64,000 nt of DNA from Gibbula magus (GCA_936450465.1 OW388289.1:80555093-80619092), one strand, 5' to 3'; positions 1 to 10,610 are shown, counted from the stretch's first letter. Numbers and translations are program-made. Notes: generated by a model from the sequence alone, not told the origin.

Positions 1-654
1 TACCCAGAATGTTTTTATTTTGTATAACCACTGTCAAACATTTCATCCACAATCTTAATCTGAAGAAACAGCGTAAACAATTTTCTTTAAATCTACAATA
101 AGTAACTTTTCCCGACTATTTTGTTTCAAACACTATATCATATAGAAAACTGGTGTTATCACTCATAATATATTTACTGTGTGACGGTTAACACTATTTC
201 ATACACAGCATTTAGGACATCGTTATATTTTGTATCACATACACAAGTTATTTTCTATTAAGGATTTATAATTCTTATAATGATAAGTTGAAAATGAAAA
301 AATATTTATTACATCAATTGGTCCTCAAATCCTTGTCAGATTAGGATTTTCACTTCAGTTCTTGATTATCAGGATTTCTTTTGATAACTGAAATCACGAA
401 GGCAAAATAATTTACCAGCAGAACAAACACTGCATAGGATGTACACAGACAATCCACAGACTAATGAGGATATAAAGAGGAAACTTATACCACACTGAAC
501 ACCACACCACTTCACTAGAGGATGCTCAAAGCACACACAAATTATTTCCCTGATAGGATTACCATCGTTCCTTTCTTCAATCTCAACTCACTGGGAGTAT
601 GCAACCTAGCTGCCAATTGAGGCGATTTTAAAGGTTATCACTCCCATTGCCTTC

Positions 655-760
655 ATTTCAATACCAGGTACCCACTTTTACTGCTGGGTAAACAGAGGCA
701 CACTTTGAATAAGTCACTTGCCCAAGGTAACACCGCAAGTTTCCCAACTCATGTCTATGT
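655..760. repeat. SINE-like conserved segment
   Basis: The stretch runs from a GGTACCCA box through a CTTGCCCAAGGTAACACCGC box. Wording of this kind recurs in short interspersed elements of marine invertebrates (from memory, not searched). Spacer B keeps only the first half (about 14,505-14,570) and has lost the CTTGCCCAAGG part. No A/B boxes could be assigned. Confidence 0.35.
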
Positions 761-1221
761 GTTTCTCAATTTATCCAGCAATGTAGCGGGTCACCCATCC
801 ATGCGGCGAACCGCTCCCATTATTGCTGAACTTCACTGAGCTATGCACAGGACCAGGTACCACCACTAAACATGTCACTTTCAAACACATGCATATAAAC
901 TGCAGACCGCTGCAGTTAGATGATTCGCTTGATTCTAAACCCTTTTTCAGAAGGTACCCCTCTTTGCTACTTATAAGCTGGATTATGTTTACATAATAAC
1001 CGTTCGTTCTATTAAATTGTAAACAAACAAACAAATTAAAAAAAAATATCTATTCGAATGTAAAACCACCCTGCTTGGAGCTTCCCTGACGGCATGTTAT
1101 GCATGTCAAGAACATAACTGGCGTTAGTTTCCATCACCGGCTAATTTAAAGCAACTGTAGCACGTTGCCTAATGGAAAAAGAGATCTAACAAAATTGGAA
1201 AAGTAATCATACAAAATTGTA

Positions 1222-1668
1222 AAAATAACAGTAAAACTAATAGCAGATCATGTAATGAATGGTATGTCAATTACATCCGTTGACTCACATAAACATCTGG
1301 GACTGACTTTGCAAAGCGATGACAACTGGAAAACACACATAGATGTTATAATTTCTAAGGTTAGTCATATGATTAACGGATTGAGAAGTCTTAAATACCG
1401 CCTTCAGAGAAAAACGTTAAGCCTTTATATAGAGATAATTTCTTTTACCGATATTTGATTATTGTGATTTTATTTGGAATAATTGTACACAAACTCAATA
1501 GTTATTATTAGAAAAACTGCATTTAGATGCCCTTTGAACCGTATGGTTAGAGCAGTTTGCCATTCCAACATTAATTTCCAAACTTGTTTTACATCACTGG
1601 GCGAAAGTCTGATGATCTATTATATAAAACATTTTTTAATCAGATATATCAAGATTTTATTCCATTAA
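1222..1668 (+). pseudogene. Non-LTR retrotransposon reverse transcriptase, 3' fragment (spacer A)
   Basis: The conceptual product contains HKHLGLTL, then DDNW-THID, an LK-RLQRKTL helix and, after a frame break near 1,458, DYCDFIWNNC. This is the thumb/C-terminal order of Jockey/CR1-type reverse transcriptases. The catalytic FADD palm motif and the endonuclease are absent. Stops and a frameshift split it, so it is dead. It lies in spacer A and is shorter at its 5' end than the paralogous fragment in spacer B, because about 310 bp are missing at 1,219. It was therefore present before the spacers duplicated. Confidence 0.75.
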
Positions 1669-1995
1669 AGATCCCCTCTGTATCCATGTATGAATCGAAA
1701 TCATCTGACATACTTCAAGTACCTCTTTGTCATACAGAATCATAAACTATCGTTTTAACCATCTTCTGTGGAATGGAATATCCCCGATGATGAAAAAGAA
1801 ACGTTGACTCCGTTGCCATATATTTTCAGAAGCATTGGAACTAGATACAACTAAATTAAGCGCTAGCATTGTATATTAAGTCTTGGTTGCAGTGGTCTAA
1901 ACGCACATGAATTTGATCTTTTTTAACAAAATATGTCAAGTTGCTCTTGCGGTCATCATTACGAAGGAAAAAATTACGTTCTATTTATTTGATGA

Positions 1996-2050
1996 CATTG
2001 ATGATTAATTAACATAAGTCCCCCCCCCCCCCCCAAAATAAAACCCCCAA
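1996..2050. repeat. Poly-C tract and A/C-rich simple repeat
   Basis: A run of about 16 C is followed by AAAATAAAACCCCC-like sequence. It lies inside the roughly 460 bp of spacer A that has no counterpart in spacer B. Confidence 0.9.
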
Positions 2051-2807
2051 AAAACAACAACACATATTTAAGAGGCTTTGTGCTTTATTTATATTAATAA
2101 TTGTATACATTTTGTTTGTTTATCTCGTCTTTCCAACACAAAATGTCGTAAATAAAAAAAATAATAATCGTGACATCGCATCAATTTTGTCAGCCTGTAA
2201 AGACCAAAAACAGAAACATTTAGGCCTAAATTGTGTTAATATATATTTTTGTATGGGAGAGGTAAACTGAAGTAAAAAATAAAGTTGGTTGGTCAGTTGG
2301 TTTTATCCTGTTTTATTTTCAGTTCCATAATCTTATGTTTTCGACGTCGTACTAAAAAAATGAAAACATGATTATGTGTTATTAAATTGTTTGGCAAACA
2401 TGAAATGAATTATGATAAACAACTTCTGTTCACCGACCTTCTATGTGAAAATCAATAAATGTGCCTCATTCTGCACACAATTACAACATTATAAACATGG
2501 CGGGGGTCATGTTGGTGTAAATTTCATTTCGTGTCCCTGTCCACATTAAACTACACACTAAACATTAACCAGGCACTAATGTAATTCATTCAAACTACTG
2601 CTGAAAAGTGTTATTGTATCGTTCCATAATCAAATCTGTTTCCTTTTAAAATATTGAATTAATCGAAACCAAGCAAAGTGTAACATTTCCTTATTGTACT
2701 TCAGTTTATTCAGGAAGGCCTTCAGCTGTTTCCCAAACCCTTTCTTTTGAAATAAATATTATTTAAACCAGATATCGCATTTTTGTGTTATTTGTATGAG
2801 GCTGTCC

Positions 2808-3732
2808 TTGCTAGTTTGATAGGTATTTCCTCTCGAATACAACAAAGTGACTACCCTAGCTAATTTGATAGTTATTTCCTCTCGAGTACAACAAAGTGAC
2901 TACCCCTGCTAGTTTGATAGTTATTTCCTCTCGAATACAACAAAGTGACTATCCCTGCTAGTTTAATAGCTATTTCCTCTCGAATACAACAAAGTGACTA
3001 TCCCAGCAAGTTTGAAAGCTATATCCACTCGAATACAACAACGTGACTATCCAAGCTAATTTGGTAGTTATTTCCTCTCGAATACAACAAAGTCATTAAT
3101 TTGATAGTTATTTCTCTCGAATACTACAAAGTGACTATCCCAGCTAATTTGATAATTAGATCCTCTCAAATACAACAAAGTCATTAATTTGATAGTTATT
3201 TCCTCTCGAATACAACAAAGTGACTATCCCAGCTAATGTGATAGTTATTTCGCCTCGAATACAAAAACGTGACTATCCCAGCTAATTTGATAGTTATTTC
3301 TTCTCGAATAAAAAAACGTGACTATCCCTGCTAAATTGATAGTAATTTCCTTTCGAATACAACAAAGTCACTTATTTGATAGTTATTTCCTCTCGAATAC
3401 AGCAACGTGACTAACTCAGCTAATTTGATAGTTATTTCCCCTCGAATAAAGCAAAGTGACTATCCCAGCTAATTTGATAGTTATTTCCTCTCGAAAACCA
3501 CAAAATGACTATCCTAGCTAATTTCATAGTTAGTTCCTCTTGAATACAACAAAGTGATTATCCCTGCTAATTTGATAGTTATTTACTCTCGAATACAACA
3601 TCGTGACTATCCCAGCTAGTTTGATAGTTATTTCCTCTCGAATACAACACAGTAATTAATTTGATAGTTATTTCCTCTCGAATACAACAAAGTGACTATC
3701 CCTGCTAATTTGATAGTTATTTCCACTCGAAT
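2808..3732. repeat. 49-bp minisatellite, spacer A
   Basis: About 20 head-to-tail copies of a 49-bp unit built on GATAGTTATTTCCTCTCGAA followed by TACAACAAAGTGACTATCCC. A shorter form of about 35 bp skips the GTGACTATCCCAGC part and is interspersed. Units differ by point changes, so the array is old or not well homogenised. It has no long open frame. Confidence 0.95.
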
Positions 3733-3825
3733 CTTATTGATGGGTAACTGACAAACCGAAAAGTAGATTATTTATGGTTTCTGTGTGTAATGACTTCTTC
3801 TTGATTCCTTCTGTGACCAGAGGGC

Positions 3826-3965
3826 AGTAAATGGTCAGTGGTTTTCGAACTGTTCGCTTTATCTTATGAAGTCCCTGTGGTATTCTCAAGCCAGGGCAGC
3901 AAAAAGGTGTCCTCGTTCTTCATTCATGGTGTATATTTAGCAGCGGTACAGCTGCATTACAAAAA
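3826..3965. other. Block nearly unchanged between spacers A and B
   Basis: About 130-140 bp here differ from 17,504-17,640 at one base only, against several percent in most of the flanks. A pyrimidine-rich CTTCTGTGACCAG precedes it, and an open plus-strand frame of 64 codons starts at 3,838. The frame matches no family I recognise. It could be an exon, a non-coding RNA exon or a conversion tract. Confidence 0.35.
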
Positions 3966-4479
3966 TTTGCTCACCCAATTATTTATTTTAGTGAAATGCC
4001 AAATATCACATAACAAACTTTCCCGGACATGAGAGAAGTGATGATGATTACTGTTTGTTTACAGGTATATGCAAAATAGTATGATCAAATGTCAGTTGGA
4101 CCTACATCTAAGATGATTGATATTTCTTTTAGCTACACAATGATGTAGATTTCATAACTATCGATTAATATTTATTAAGGTGAATTTCAGTTGAAAATCA
4201 CCTGTCCGTGACCGTTATTTGCCGTTATGCCACTGAAAAATTCTCTATTTCATTAATTTTCTGTATATTTTGAGTTCTTATATCTTTGTTCATTTTGTAC
4301 CAAACACTTTGACCCACGTGCTATTTTGAAGAAGATATAATATCCCAGCAATGTGTTGAAAGTTATGCTTCTATAGAAATCGTAAGTATCGAATAAATCA
4401 CTTTTAAATTACTAAAAATCTGCGATTTTTTAAGAATTAAAGAATTTGTTTGTAACCTGCATATAGCTGTTGAAGGATT

Positions 4480-4864
4480 GGCTATGCTTGATTCGTTTCG
4501 GCGGCGTATACACCGGCCACGTGTCCGGCGTACGCCGTTCCTGGACCCGGCTTAGTTGAAACATCCCTCAAACTGGTTACAATAAACATGTCATTTATAT
4601 TATAAACGTATTTTTTGAAAATTATTTCAAAACATTGAATAATATTTTATTAGCTTGTAATGCATTGTTTTAAAGAACCAGTAATATTTTAAAATAAATC
4701 AGTCAACTGTCTAATTGTCAAAAGCAAATTCATATAAAAAATAGTTATTGAATGTCGCAAGGATAACATTTGTCCGCCATAACAGGCCGCCTTCGCCGGT
4801 CATTCTAAACCGGCACATCCGGAGTAGCCTACACCTTAAGCCGGGTCGCGAATCAAGCATAGTC
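4480..4864. mobile_element. MITE (PIF/Harbinger-like), copy 1, filled site
   Basis: A 385-bp element with imperfect terminal inverted repeats: GGCTATGCTTGATTCG at the left, and the complement of GACTATGCTTGATTCG at the right. The ends are GC-rich (GGCGTATACACCGGCCACGTG) and the middle is AT-rich. It is absent from spacer B, where the site reads GTTGAATGAATGTTAAAAG. The flanks here are ATT and AAT, best read as a 3-bp AAT duplication with one mutated base. A related copy lies at 59,949-60,403. There is no coding capacity. Confidence 0.8.
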
Positions 4865-5612
4865 AATGTTAAAAGTGCCTGTTGTTTCTAATATCTACAT
4901 ATGCTAATCACAGTTCTGGTAGATGTAGTTGGTATATTTTGTAAAATGTATCATTTTTTGGGTTAACTGAACACCGGTTCTTTCAACGTGAAGAAATTAA
5001 CAACAAAGATAAGACAGTTATATTTACATTATTTGTTTTTGAATATCTATGTAGTCTCTACAAATTCAAATTGCCGTAAATTTTGATATTCATAGATAAT
5101 CATCTTGATGTAAAGACATATATATAAAGCTACCTGTTAATCGTCTCCTTGGTGTCCCTCTGATCTCCACCAGATGCAACTAAACTCAACTGGACTAGGA
5201 AGTATTTCAAGACCACGTGGTCTCACAATTCACAATTCTATAACCTGCTTGTGAAATAGATCCCGCACTCTTTCACCTTCGTCTTGACAACTATACTTGC
5301 TTGTAGCTTGACTGGTTAAATATTTGGGTAGATGGTATATTTACCCTTACCTTATATGACATGCCTTGTACTTTACAAACGAATCTGGCCCTTATAGATC
5401 TTTCGGTATGCCTTTCAACATCAAAATGTTGAGGTACTTCGTAATTGTTATATTTGTTATAATTCATAACCGATCAACAATAAAATAAAAAGACAAGTAT
5501 TTAACTCGATAAAATATAAACATGTTACTTTTTTACTTCTTTATTTACCCGTGGAATGTTATAGACCAACGATTACAGGTAATGGCTCTACTGAACCTGA
5601 AAGGTAAATTCT

Positions 5613-5938
5613 GGGCTACGTTCCATAACAGCGAGCGCTTATAATCGCTCATTGATTGCTCATTGATTGCTCAATGTAGCGCTCAAGTAGCGCTCAAGTA
5701 GCGCTCAAGTAGCGCTCAAGTAGCGCTCAAGTAGCGCTCAAGTAGCACTCAAGTAGCGCTCAAGTAGCGCTCAAGTAGCGCTCAAGTAGCGCTCTTTATT
5801 TCCTGAACGACACGGTGCAAAAGCTCAAAGTTCGCTCGCTTTGCTACGTAGCGCTACATTGAGCAATCGCGTTCAAGAGAGGCTTAAAAGTAATCGCTAA
5901 TTGAGCAATTACTTTGAAACCTCTCTTGAACATGGCCC
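5613..5938. mobile_element. MITE carrying an internal 11-bp tandem array
   Basis: A 326-bp insertion absent from spacer B. The ends match as inverted repeats: GGGCTACGTTC at the left, and the complement of GGGCCATGTTC at the right. Inside, about ten to eleven copies of an 11-bp unit (AAGTAGCGCTC, one variant) span about 5,680-5,793. The array is flanked by a perfect 18-bp inverted repeat, ATTGCTCAATGTAGCGCT at 5,666-5,683 and its complement at 5,850-5,867, so the array would sit in the loop of a hairpin. No clear target duplication. Confidence 0.7.
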
Positions 5939-6405
5939 ACGTAGATATCCCTTTGTTATTTACGTGCATAAAAGTAGCACCCTAAGCAATATGATTCATA
6001 TCAACATTTCGCAAGTCTATATGTCTTCATTTTTGGCGAACATCCCCTTCCATAACATAGACCCTGAATTTAATTATTTGAAATATTAAATCTAAAAGTA
6101 CGTGGTTAGGTAGAAACTCTATGAATCTTAAACCACCTGGTTAGGTAGAAACTCTCTGAATCTAAAACTATCTGAGTCGATAGGAAATCATTGAATTTAA
6201 AACGACCATGTTTATGTGAAAAACCATTGTATCTAAAACTTCCGGGTAAGATGAAAATTCAGTGAATCTAAAACTCTTATGAAAGCAATGGGTTAAAAGC
6301 AACCTCCAGATAAAACATGGAAAACACAATATTTACGAACATTCAAGAAACCTTAAGCAGAGTTTGAGTACACAAACTATGGATAAATCACGGATCACCC
6401 ATCAC

Positions 6406-6695
6406 ACTTAAAAGGCTAAGCTTGTCCTTTGATATATTCTTTGGAAGTCATTTTAGAAGTTGTAGTGCAAGACTGATTTTAAGGCTATATTTATGGTTAA
6501 CTTAATTCTTTGTAGAATTTTCGGAAGATAGCGACGTTTCCCTTTAGGTTGTTATACCGTTATCATGCAATGACAATGTAAATAGCAAAGTAATTGTTTA
6601 TAATAATATGTTTGAAAATAATTCTAAAAGTTGGTTTGATGGAGAAGACAACTAATTTATGGAGGATCAATTTCGTTATTACTTTTATTTAACAA
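6406..6695. other. 290-bp island identical in both spacers
   Basis: From the AAAGGCTAAGCTTGTCC box to TTTATTTAACAAT this stretch is base-for-base the same as about 19,396-19,683. Divergence and indels resume on both sides. No open frame or known family was recognised. Confidence 0.6.
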
Positions 6696-7193
6696 TATGG
6701 CGAAGTTTTGGGTATAGCATTATCAAGCATGATGCTATAGATTGTTGTTGAATAAAGAATATCCCTGTCTTCTCTATAAATATAAATATAAGAATGCAAC
6801 CAAATGCCCGTACACGTTCTGACAAAATATAAAGCTACCTGTTAACTCGTCGAGTCTTCTCGTTTTCACCCGATGTTCAAGGACGTATGTTAATACCACG
6901 TAATACAATATCTTGTAAAAATAGAATTCACAATTGATAACCTGTTTGCGAAACATATATTTATATATATATAAGCCATATCACTCCTTAATCATTAAAT
7001 GACTAACGTTACCATGGACCAAGAAATATTCAACACATGAACATCTTTGGAAGGTGTCATTTATTAAATTTAAGTGCTTGTAAAATTTCGGAAAGATCAA
7101 CGAATAAACAGTACAGAAAAGGAAATATAGCTTTCTCCGTCATCGCCGTGCTTGTACTCAGAATATACTGAGTATTAGCAAAAGATAATATGC

Positions 7194-7433
7194 AATCTCA
7201 TTAAAATCATGTCTTTGATTCGTTTCTTAGGCTAGACCTATTTGGGATGTCACTCGTCCAATATCTGACGGAATCTCCGTGTTCGCCGGGAGTTGTTACT
7301 TTCCTGTTGAGAATGCATACTTTCAAATTTCTGAGAGCGGGGTTCCACGGGATTCCGTCAGATCTTGGATGAGTGGCAACAATTTTAAAGCTCAACCTAG
7401 GTAACGAATCAAAGATATGATTTTAATGAGATT
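7194..7433. mobile_element. 240-bp palindromic foldback MITE, spacer A
   Basis: The outer arms match over about 40 bp, starting AATCTCATTAAAATCAT at both ends when one is complemented. A second inverted block pairs CACTCGTCCAATATCTGACG with CCACTCATCCAAGATCTGAC on the other strand. Almost the whole element can fold into one hairpin. The same element is at 20,181, downstream of the next receptor, so it predates the duplication. Confidence 0.8.
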
Positions 7434-7555
7434 GGACAATAAGTGAGTTGCTTAACAACTGATCAGCTGTCAGACTGGTCATGTACATTGACACCATCTG
7501 AGGTATTCCCGCATCTGAGAATTGTCTCTTCTTCATCATAGCATCGCCGTGCTAG

Positions 7556-8185
7556 TTATCTAAACTGATTCAGCTCAATGTCTGTGTTAGTTTCGTTTTG
7601 AGTTGGGCACAGACACCTACAACCTCTAATTCGTTTCCGTATCTGATAGTTACACAGCCACACCAGCGGAAAAACAACAGCTAGACTGACTTTAAACAGA
7701 AACATGCTATACAATAGACTTTCCATGTCTATTTCGCACTCAGTTAGTTGTAACCGGAGTAACTAGATACACCGTATGAGGTAAGGCAAACCAAACCATG
7801 ACGGAGGCTGCTATCATTATGTCTATCGGTGATGCAGGAGGATGTGCAGGATCCATGTTAGGGAGTCGGGTACGATGTTTTAGATACACATACGCTATTG
7901 GTACACCCAGAAAAACTAAAACAACCATTTGGGGAAAGTATGTAGAAACACTAAGTCCCCGATAATCATAATAAAAGATTACACATCTTTGCGTCTCTGA
8001 TCATCAAACTAAATGAGAAATCTACAAACAGGGTATTATAATATACATTCTCAGCGTAGCTAGGATATATGGCACACTGATTAAATAGGCAGCCACAAGA
8101 TTGCAGTCATTGATTACATTAGTCATCTTGAATATTTGGTCTGCATAGATAGTATTATTAATTAGAGTCCCTGGTTAAAAGAAAT
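7556..8185 (-). pseudogene. Rhodopsin-like 7TM receptor, broken copy
   Basis: The minus strand follows the receptor at 20,541 closely, from its C-terminal stop back through TM7, TM6 and TM5. The TM5-TM6 part still reads open (7,740-7,928) with LKHRTRLPN and PASPIDIMIAASVMVWF. A 17-bp deletion near 7,741 breaks the frame between TM6 and TM7. A deletion of about 93 bp near 7,985 removes most of TM4 and the extracellular loop 2. Homology stops near 8,185 in TM2, so TM1 and the start are missing. It is a dead member of the cluster. It lacks the intact frame seen in both neighbours. Confidence 0.88.
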
Positions 8186-8514
8186 ACTATATCTGAAAAC
8201 AAAAGTGTCATTTGGCTACGCAATCAGTGCTATTAGTGGGGTCATTGAATTGTAACGAAACCATCATTATATGACATCAAAACATTGAAATGTTGTAACC
8301 CAGTGACTTCATTGCAATAATGGTTGTGTCATAAGTTATGACATTACATTGTGATTTTATTAACTGATTACATACCAGTTTAATGATAACTCAATTTAAT
8401 CTATATATACAATGTAGATATTGATCCATCTCACTTAAGCCATCTCCTATGGGAGCCAGTTCTGGAAGATATATTCTTATGTACGTTTAGTGACATAACT
8501 TGACTCATCCTTAG
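8186..8514. other. No recognised feature
   Basis: AT-rich sequence between the broken receptor and the first visible transporter exon. Nothing was recognised apart from the CATCCTTAG splice acceptor at its right end. Confidence 0.6.
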
Positions 8515-8742
8515 AACCACGTCTTTGCCTACCATGGATCCAAACACAACATCCCAATTGTCTCAAATTCCAGATATGAGGGCGGAGTGATAAAGGCGGC
8601 TACATCTGGCGCTGTGAGCACTATATCCGTCATCACCCACGTGGTTGTATGTGTGGTGGCCTATGTGGGGTTACTATCTCTAACTAACAGGGTCCTCACC
8701 TGGTTCGGAGAACGGGTCGGCATCAAGAGGGTCACACTTCAG
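8515..8742 (+). pseudogene. SLC28-type nucleoside transporter, exon (a)
   Basis: This 76-codon exon lies between a CCTTAG acceptor and a CAG/GTCAGA donor, both in phase 0. It reads NHVFAYHGSK, then KAATSGAV, a hydrophobic stretch VVVCVVAYVGLL and LTNRVLTWFGERVGI. The order matches the N-A-A/S-x-G-A helix and the ALL-FIN-LSWLG helix of concentrative nucleoside transporters, which move nucleosides with Na+ or H+ across the plasma membrane. No exons for the N-terminal half were found, because receptor sequence and spacer lie upstream. Labelled pseudogene because of the stop in the next exon; the reading of this exon itself is intact. Confidence 0.78.
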
Positions 8743-9305
8743 GTCAGAATTACCTTGGTAATGTCTGAGTAGTTCACGTTACATATAAATAATGGAGCGA
8801 AAGAACCATAGGATTGCGTCCCAAGATTTATCTGCCATCTGGCCGGTATAAACGCCTAAAAAGATATATATTTGCCATAGAAACATCAATGGTGTAATGT
8901 CGTTATTTGATCAATATCATCTTTCCATCATTATTTTGAAACAAACTCTTTGCTCATATAAGCTTCTATGTAATAGCAATAATTGGCAGTTATACTTGTT
9001 GATCGTGACACGTTAGCTTGTCAATCATTTCTCTACACATCTCTACACTGATCTCTAAACGCACACCTGTGTCCATCTAGTTAACATTTCAGTACCACAG
9101 CACGGTTTAGGTGGCATCAAAGGAAATTGTTCCTGATGACGTGTTAAGCTGTTCCCAATGCCAAGTTAGCTATGTACCGTTTGTTGAAATGTTTGCATAA
9201 TCAACACCGAATATATTAAGATGCCTCCAGATATAATACCGAGAGAACATGAGATAAAATAACAATGAGGTCTTCACGAACTGACCATATGTACTTTGTT
9301 ATCAG

Positions 9306-9554
9306 ACGTTCTGCTCTTACATCTTCTGGCCGTTTGTCTTCATGATGGGAATCCCTGCCAGCGGCTGTAAGATAGTGGCCCGGATGCTGGGTGTGAAGCT
9401 GTGCGTGAACGAGTTGATCGCCTAACATGACCTTGGGGTGGTGATGAAGAACAGAGAGACTCTGGAGTCCTACAATGGGACCTGGCACTGGACCAAGGGT
9501 GAAGACATCCTTCTTGAAGGCACCAACACTACCCTACTTGGTGGAGTCATTTCT
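9306..9554 (+). pseudogene. SLC28-type nucleoside transporter, exon (b) with in-frame stop
   Basis: An 83-codon phase-0 exon between TTATCAG and TCT/GTAAGT. It begins TFCSYIFWPFVFMMGIP and continues GCKIVARMLGVKLCVNELIA, then TAA at 9,423-9,425, then HDLGVVMKNRETLE and a GTWHW loop. The CNT family signature is (G/A)xKx3NEFVA(Y/M/F). Here it reads GVKLCVNELIA-stop, so the stop replaces exactly the final aromatic position. Frame and splice sites on both sides are otherwise intact. That fits a recent nonsense mutation, a null allele or a sequencing error. The signature Glu, which contacts the nucleoside ribose in this family, is present. Confidence 0.82.
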
Positions 9555-10082
9555 GTAAGTGAGTCGCCGTGAGTGTTATTGTCCTCCGTCGCAACGCTGC
9601 CTTGACCTTATTTTCAAGGTCATCACTACACTTTAACCACTTTTCGGACTCTTGTTTACGTGATACATCATTACCGGAAGGACCCAATGTCTTCAAATAT
9701 GGTGTTGGTCTACATTGGGGGATGACGCAGACACCAGTCGACTTTGGTGACCGTGACAATTACACCATGGTCACCAGTACACTATGACCACTTTATGAAC
9801 TACTGTTAACGTTATATCTCATTAACCGTAGTACCAAATGTCTTCAAATTTGCTGATAATCATGACACTTTTTATCAGTGATGCAATAAATGAAGAAGCT
9901 CTTTTTGACCAATAAAGTGTCTTACTCTGAATTCAATATTAACGGCGGGGGACATTGCCATGTTAGTGACAAACACTTGTTCATATTCACATAGGCACTT
10001 AACCATCATACACTGTGATCTCGCCGTAAACTCATACTTTATGGATGTTTGCAGGTTAAAGCTGACCATCAAAATGCATAGT

Positions 10083-10280
10083 TTTTCATTTAAAATGTTA
10101 TCTTAGAAATGTGTATTTTGTGCAACTGGTTTCAACTTTTAAACAGTTCTGTCTCCCAAATATGTAATATGTTTCAAACTGCACACGTTTCACATTTCAA
10201 ATGCTATTTTAGAAATGTGCATTTTGTGCAACTGATTTCAACCTTTAAACAGTTCTGTCTCCCAAATACGTAATATGTAT
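10083..10280. repeat. 107-bp tandem duplication in a transporter intron
   Basis: Two copies offset by 107 bp share AAACAGTTCTGTCTCCCAAA (10,138 and 10,245) and the preceding TTTTGTGCAACTG box, with a few differences. It lies between transporter exons (b) and (c). Confidence 0.85.
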
Positions 10281-10429
10281 TTTGTAGGTCCATACACATG
10301 GCATTGTATCAACATGTACATGTATGTACCAGTATGATGAGTCGGCTCAAAGATGTGTTTGTAAGTAACTTCCATTTCGATACATTGTTCTGAATTTCAA
10401 GATATGCTAACTTTTAACTTCGTGTTTAG

Positions 10430-10610
10430 CCTCGCTCTGAGATCATCACCACCTATGCGCTGTGTGGTTTCTCTGATATGCTGTCGTATGGCATCTTGGT
10501 AGCTGTCCTTGTTGCTATGGCATCCAGCGGGAAGTCAGACGTTCTCAAAGTCGGTTACAGAGCACTCACTTCCGGCGTAGTGGCGTGCTTCCTGTCCGCA
10601 TGCATGGCAG
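10430..10610 (+). pseudogene. SLC28-type nucleoside transporter, exon (c)
   Basis: The exon starts after GTGTTTAG in phase 0 and ends GGCAG/GTGTGT in phase 1. It reads PRSEIITTYALCGFSD, then a small-residue helix, SSGKSDVLKVGYRAL and a CFLSACMAG helix. The first block is the conserved hairpin/TM8 segment of CNTs. The family consensus CGFANF-SIG is altered to CGFSDMLSYG, so a substrate-contact Asn position is Asp here. Codons are otherwise undamaged. Confidence 0.8.

Larger units (their letters stand above)
1..7985. repeat. Paralogous spacer copy A of the receptor cluster
   Basis: Base 1 corresponds to about 13,847 in spacer B, and the two copies stay collinear for about 7 kb into the receptor copies at 7,556 and 20,541. 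By eye identity is mostly in the mid-90s percent, broken by indels. A carries two insertions that B lacks (4,480-4,864 and 5,613-5,938) and lacks about 310 bp near 1,219 that B has; B in turn lacks about 460 bp matching A 1,800-2,262. Because B is bounded on its left by an intact receptor, A probably continues left of the window to another receptor (inference). Confidence 0.85.

Noticed and set aside
7207..7395. Minus-strand frame VATHPRSDGIPWNPALRN as a small protein, also seen at 20,194-20,424
   Set aside because: Conserved between spacers only because the palindromic element is duplicated; the frame lies wholly inside the inverted repeat.
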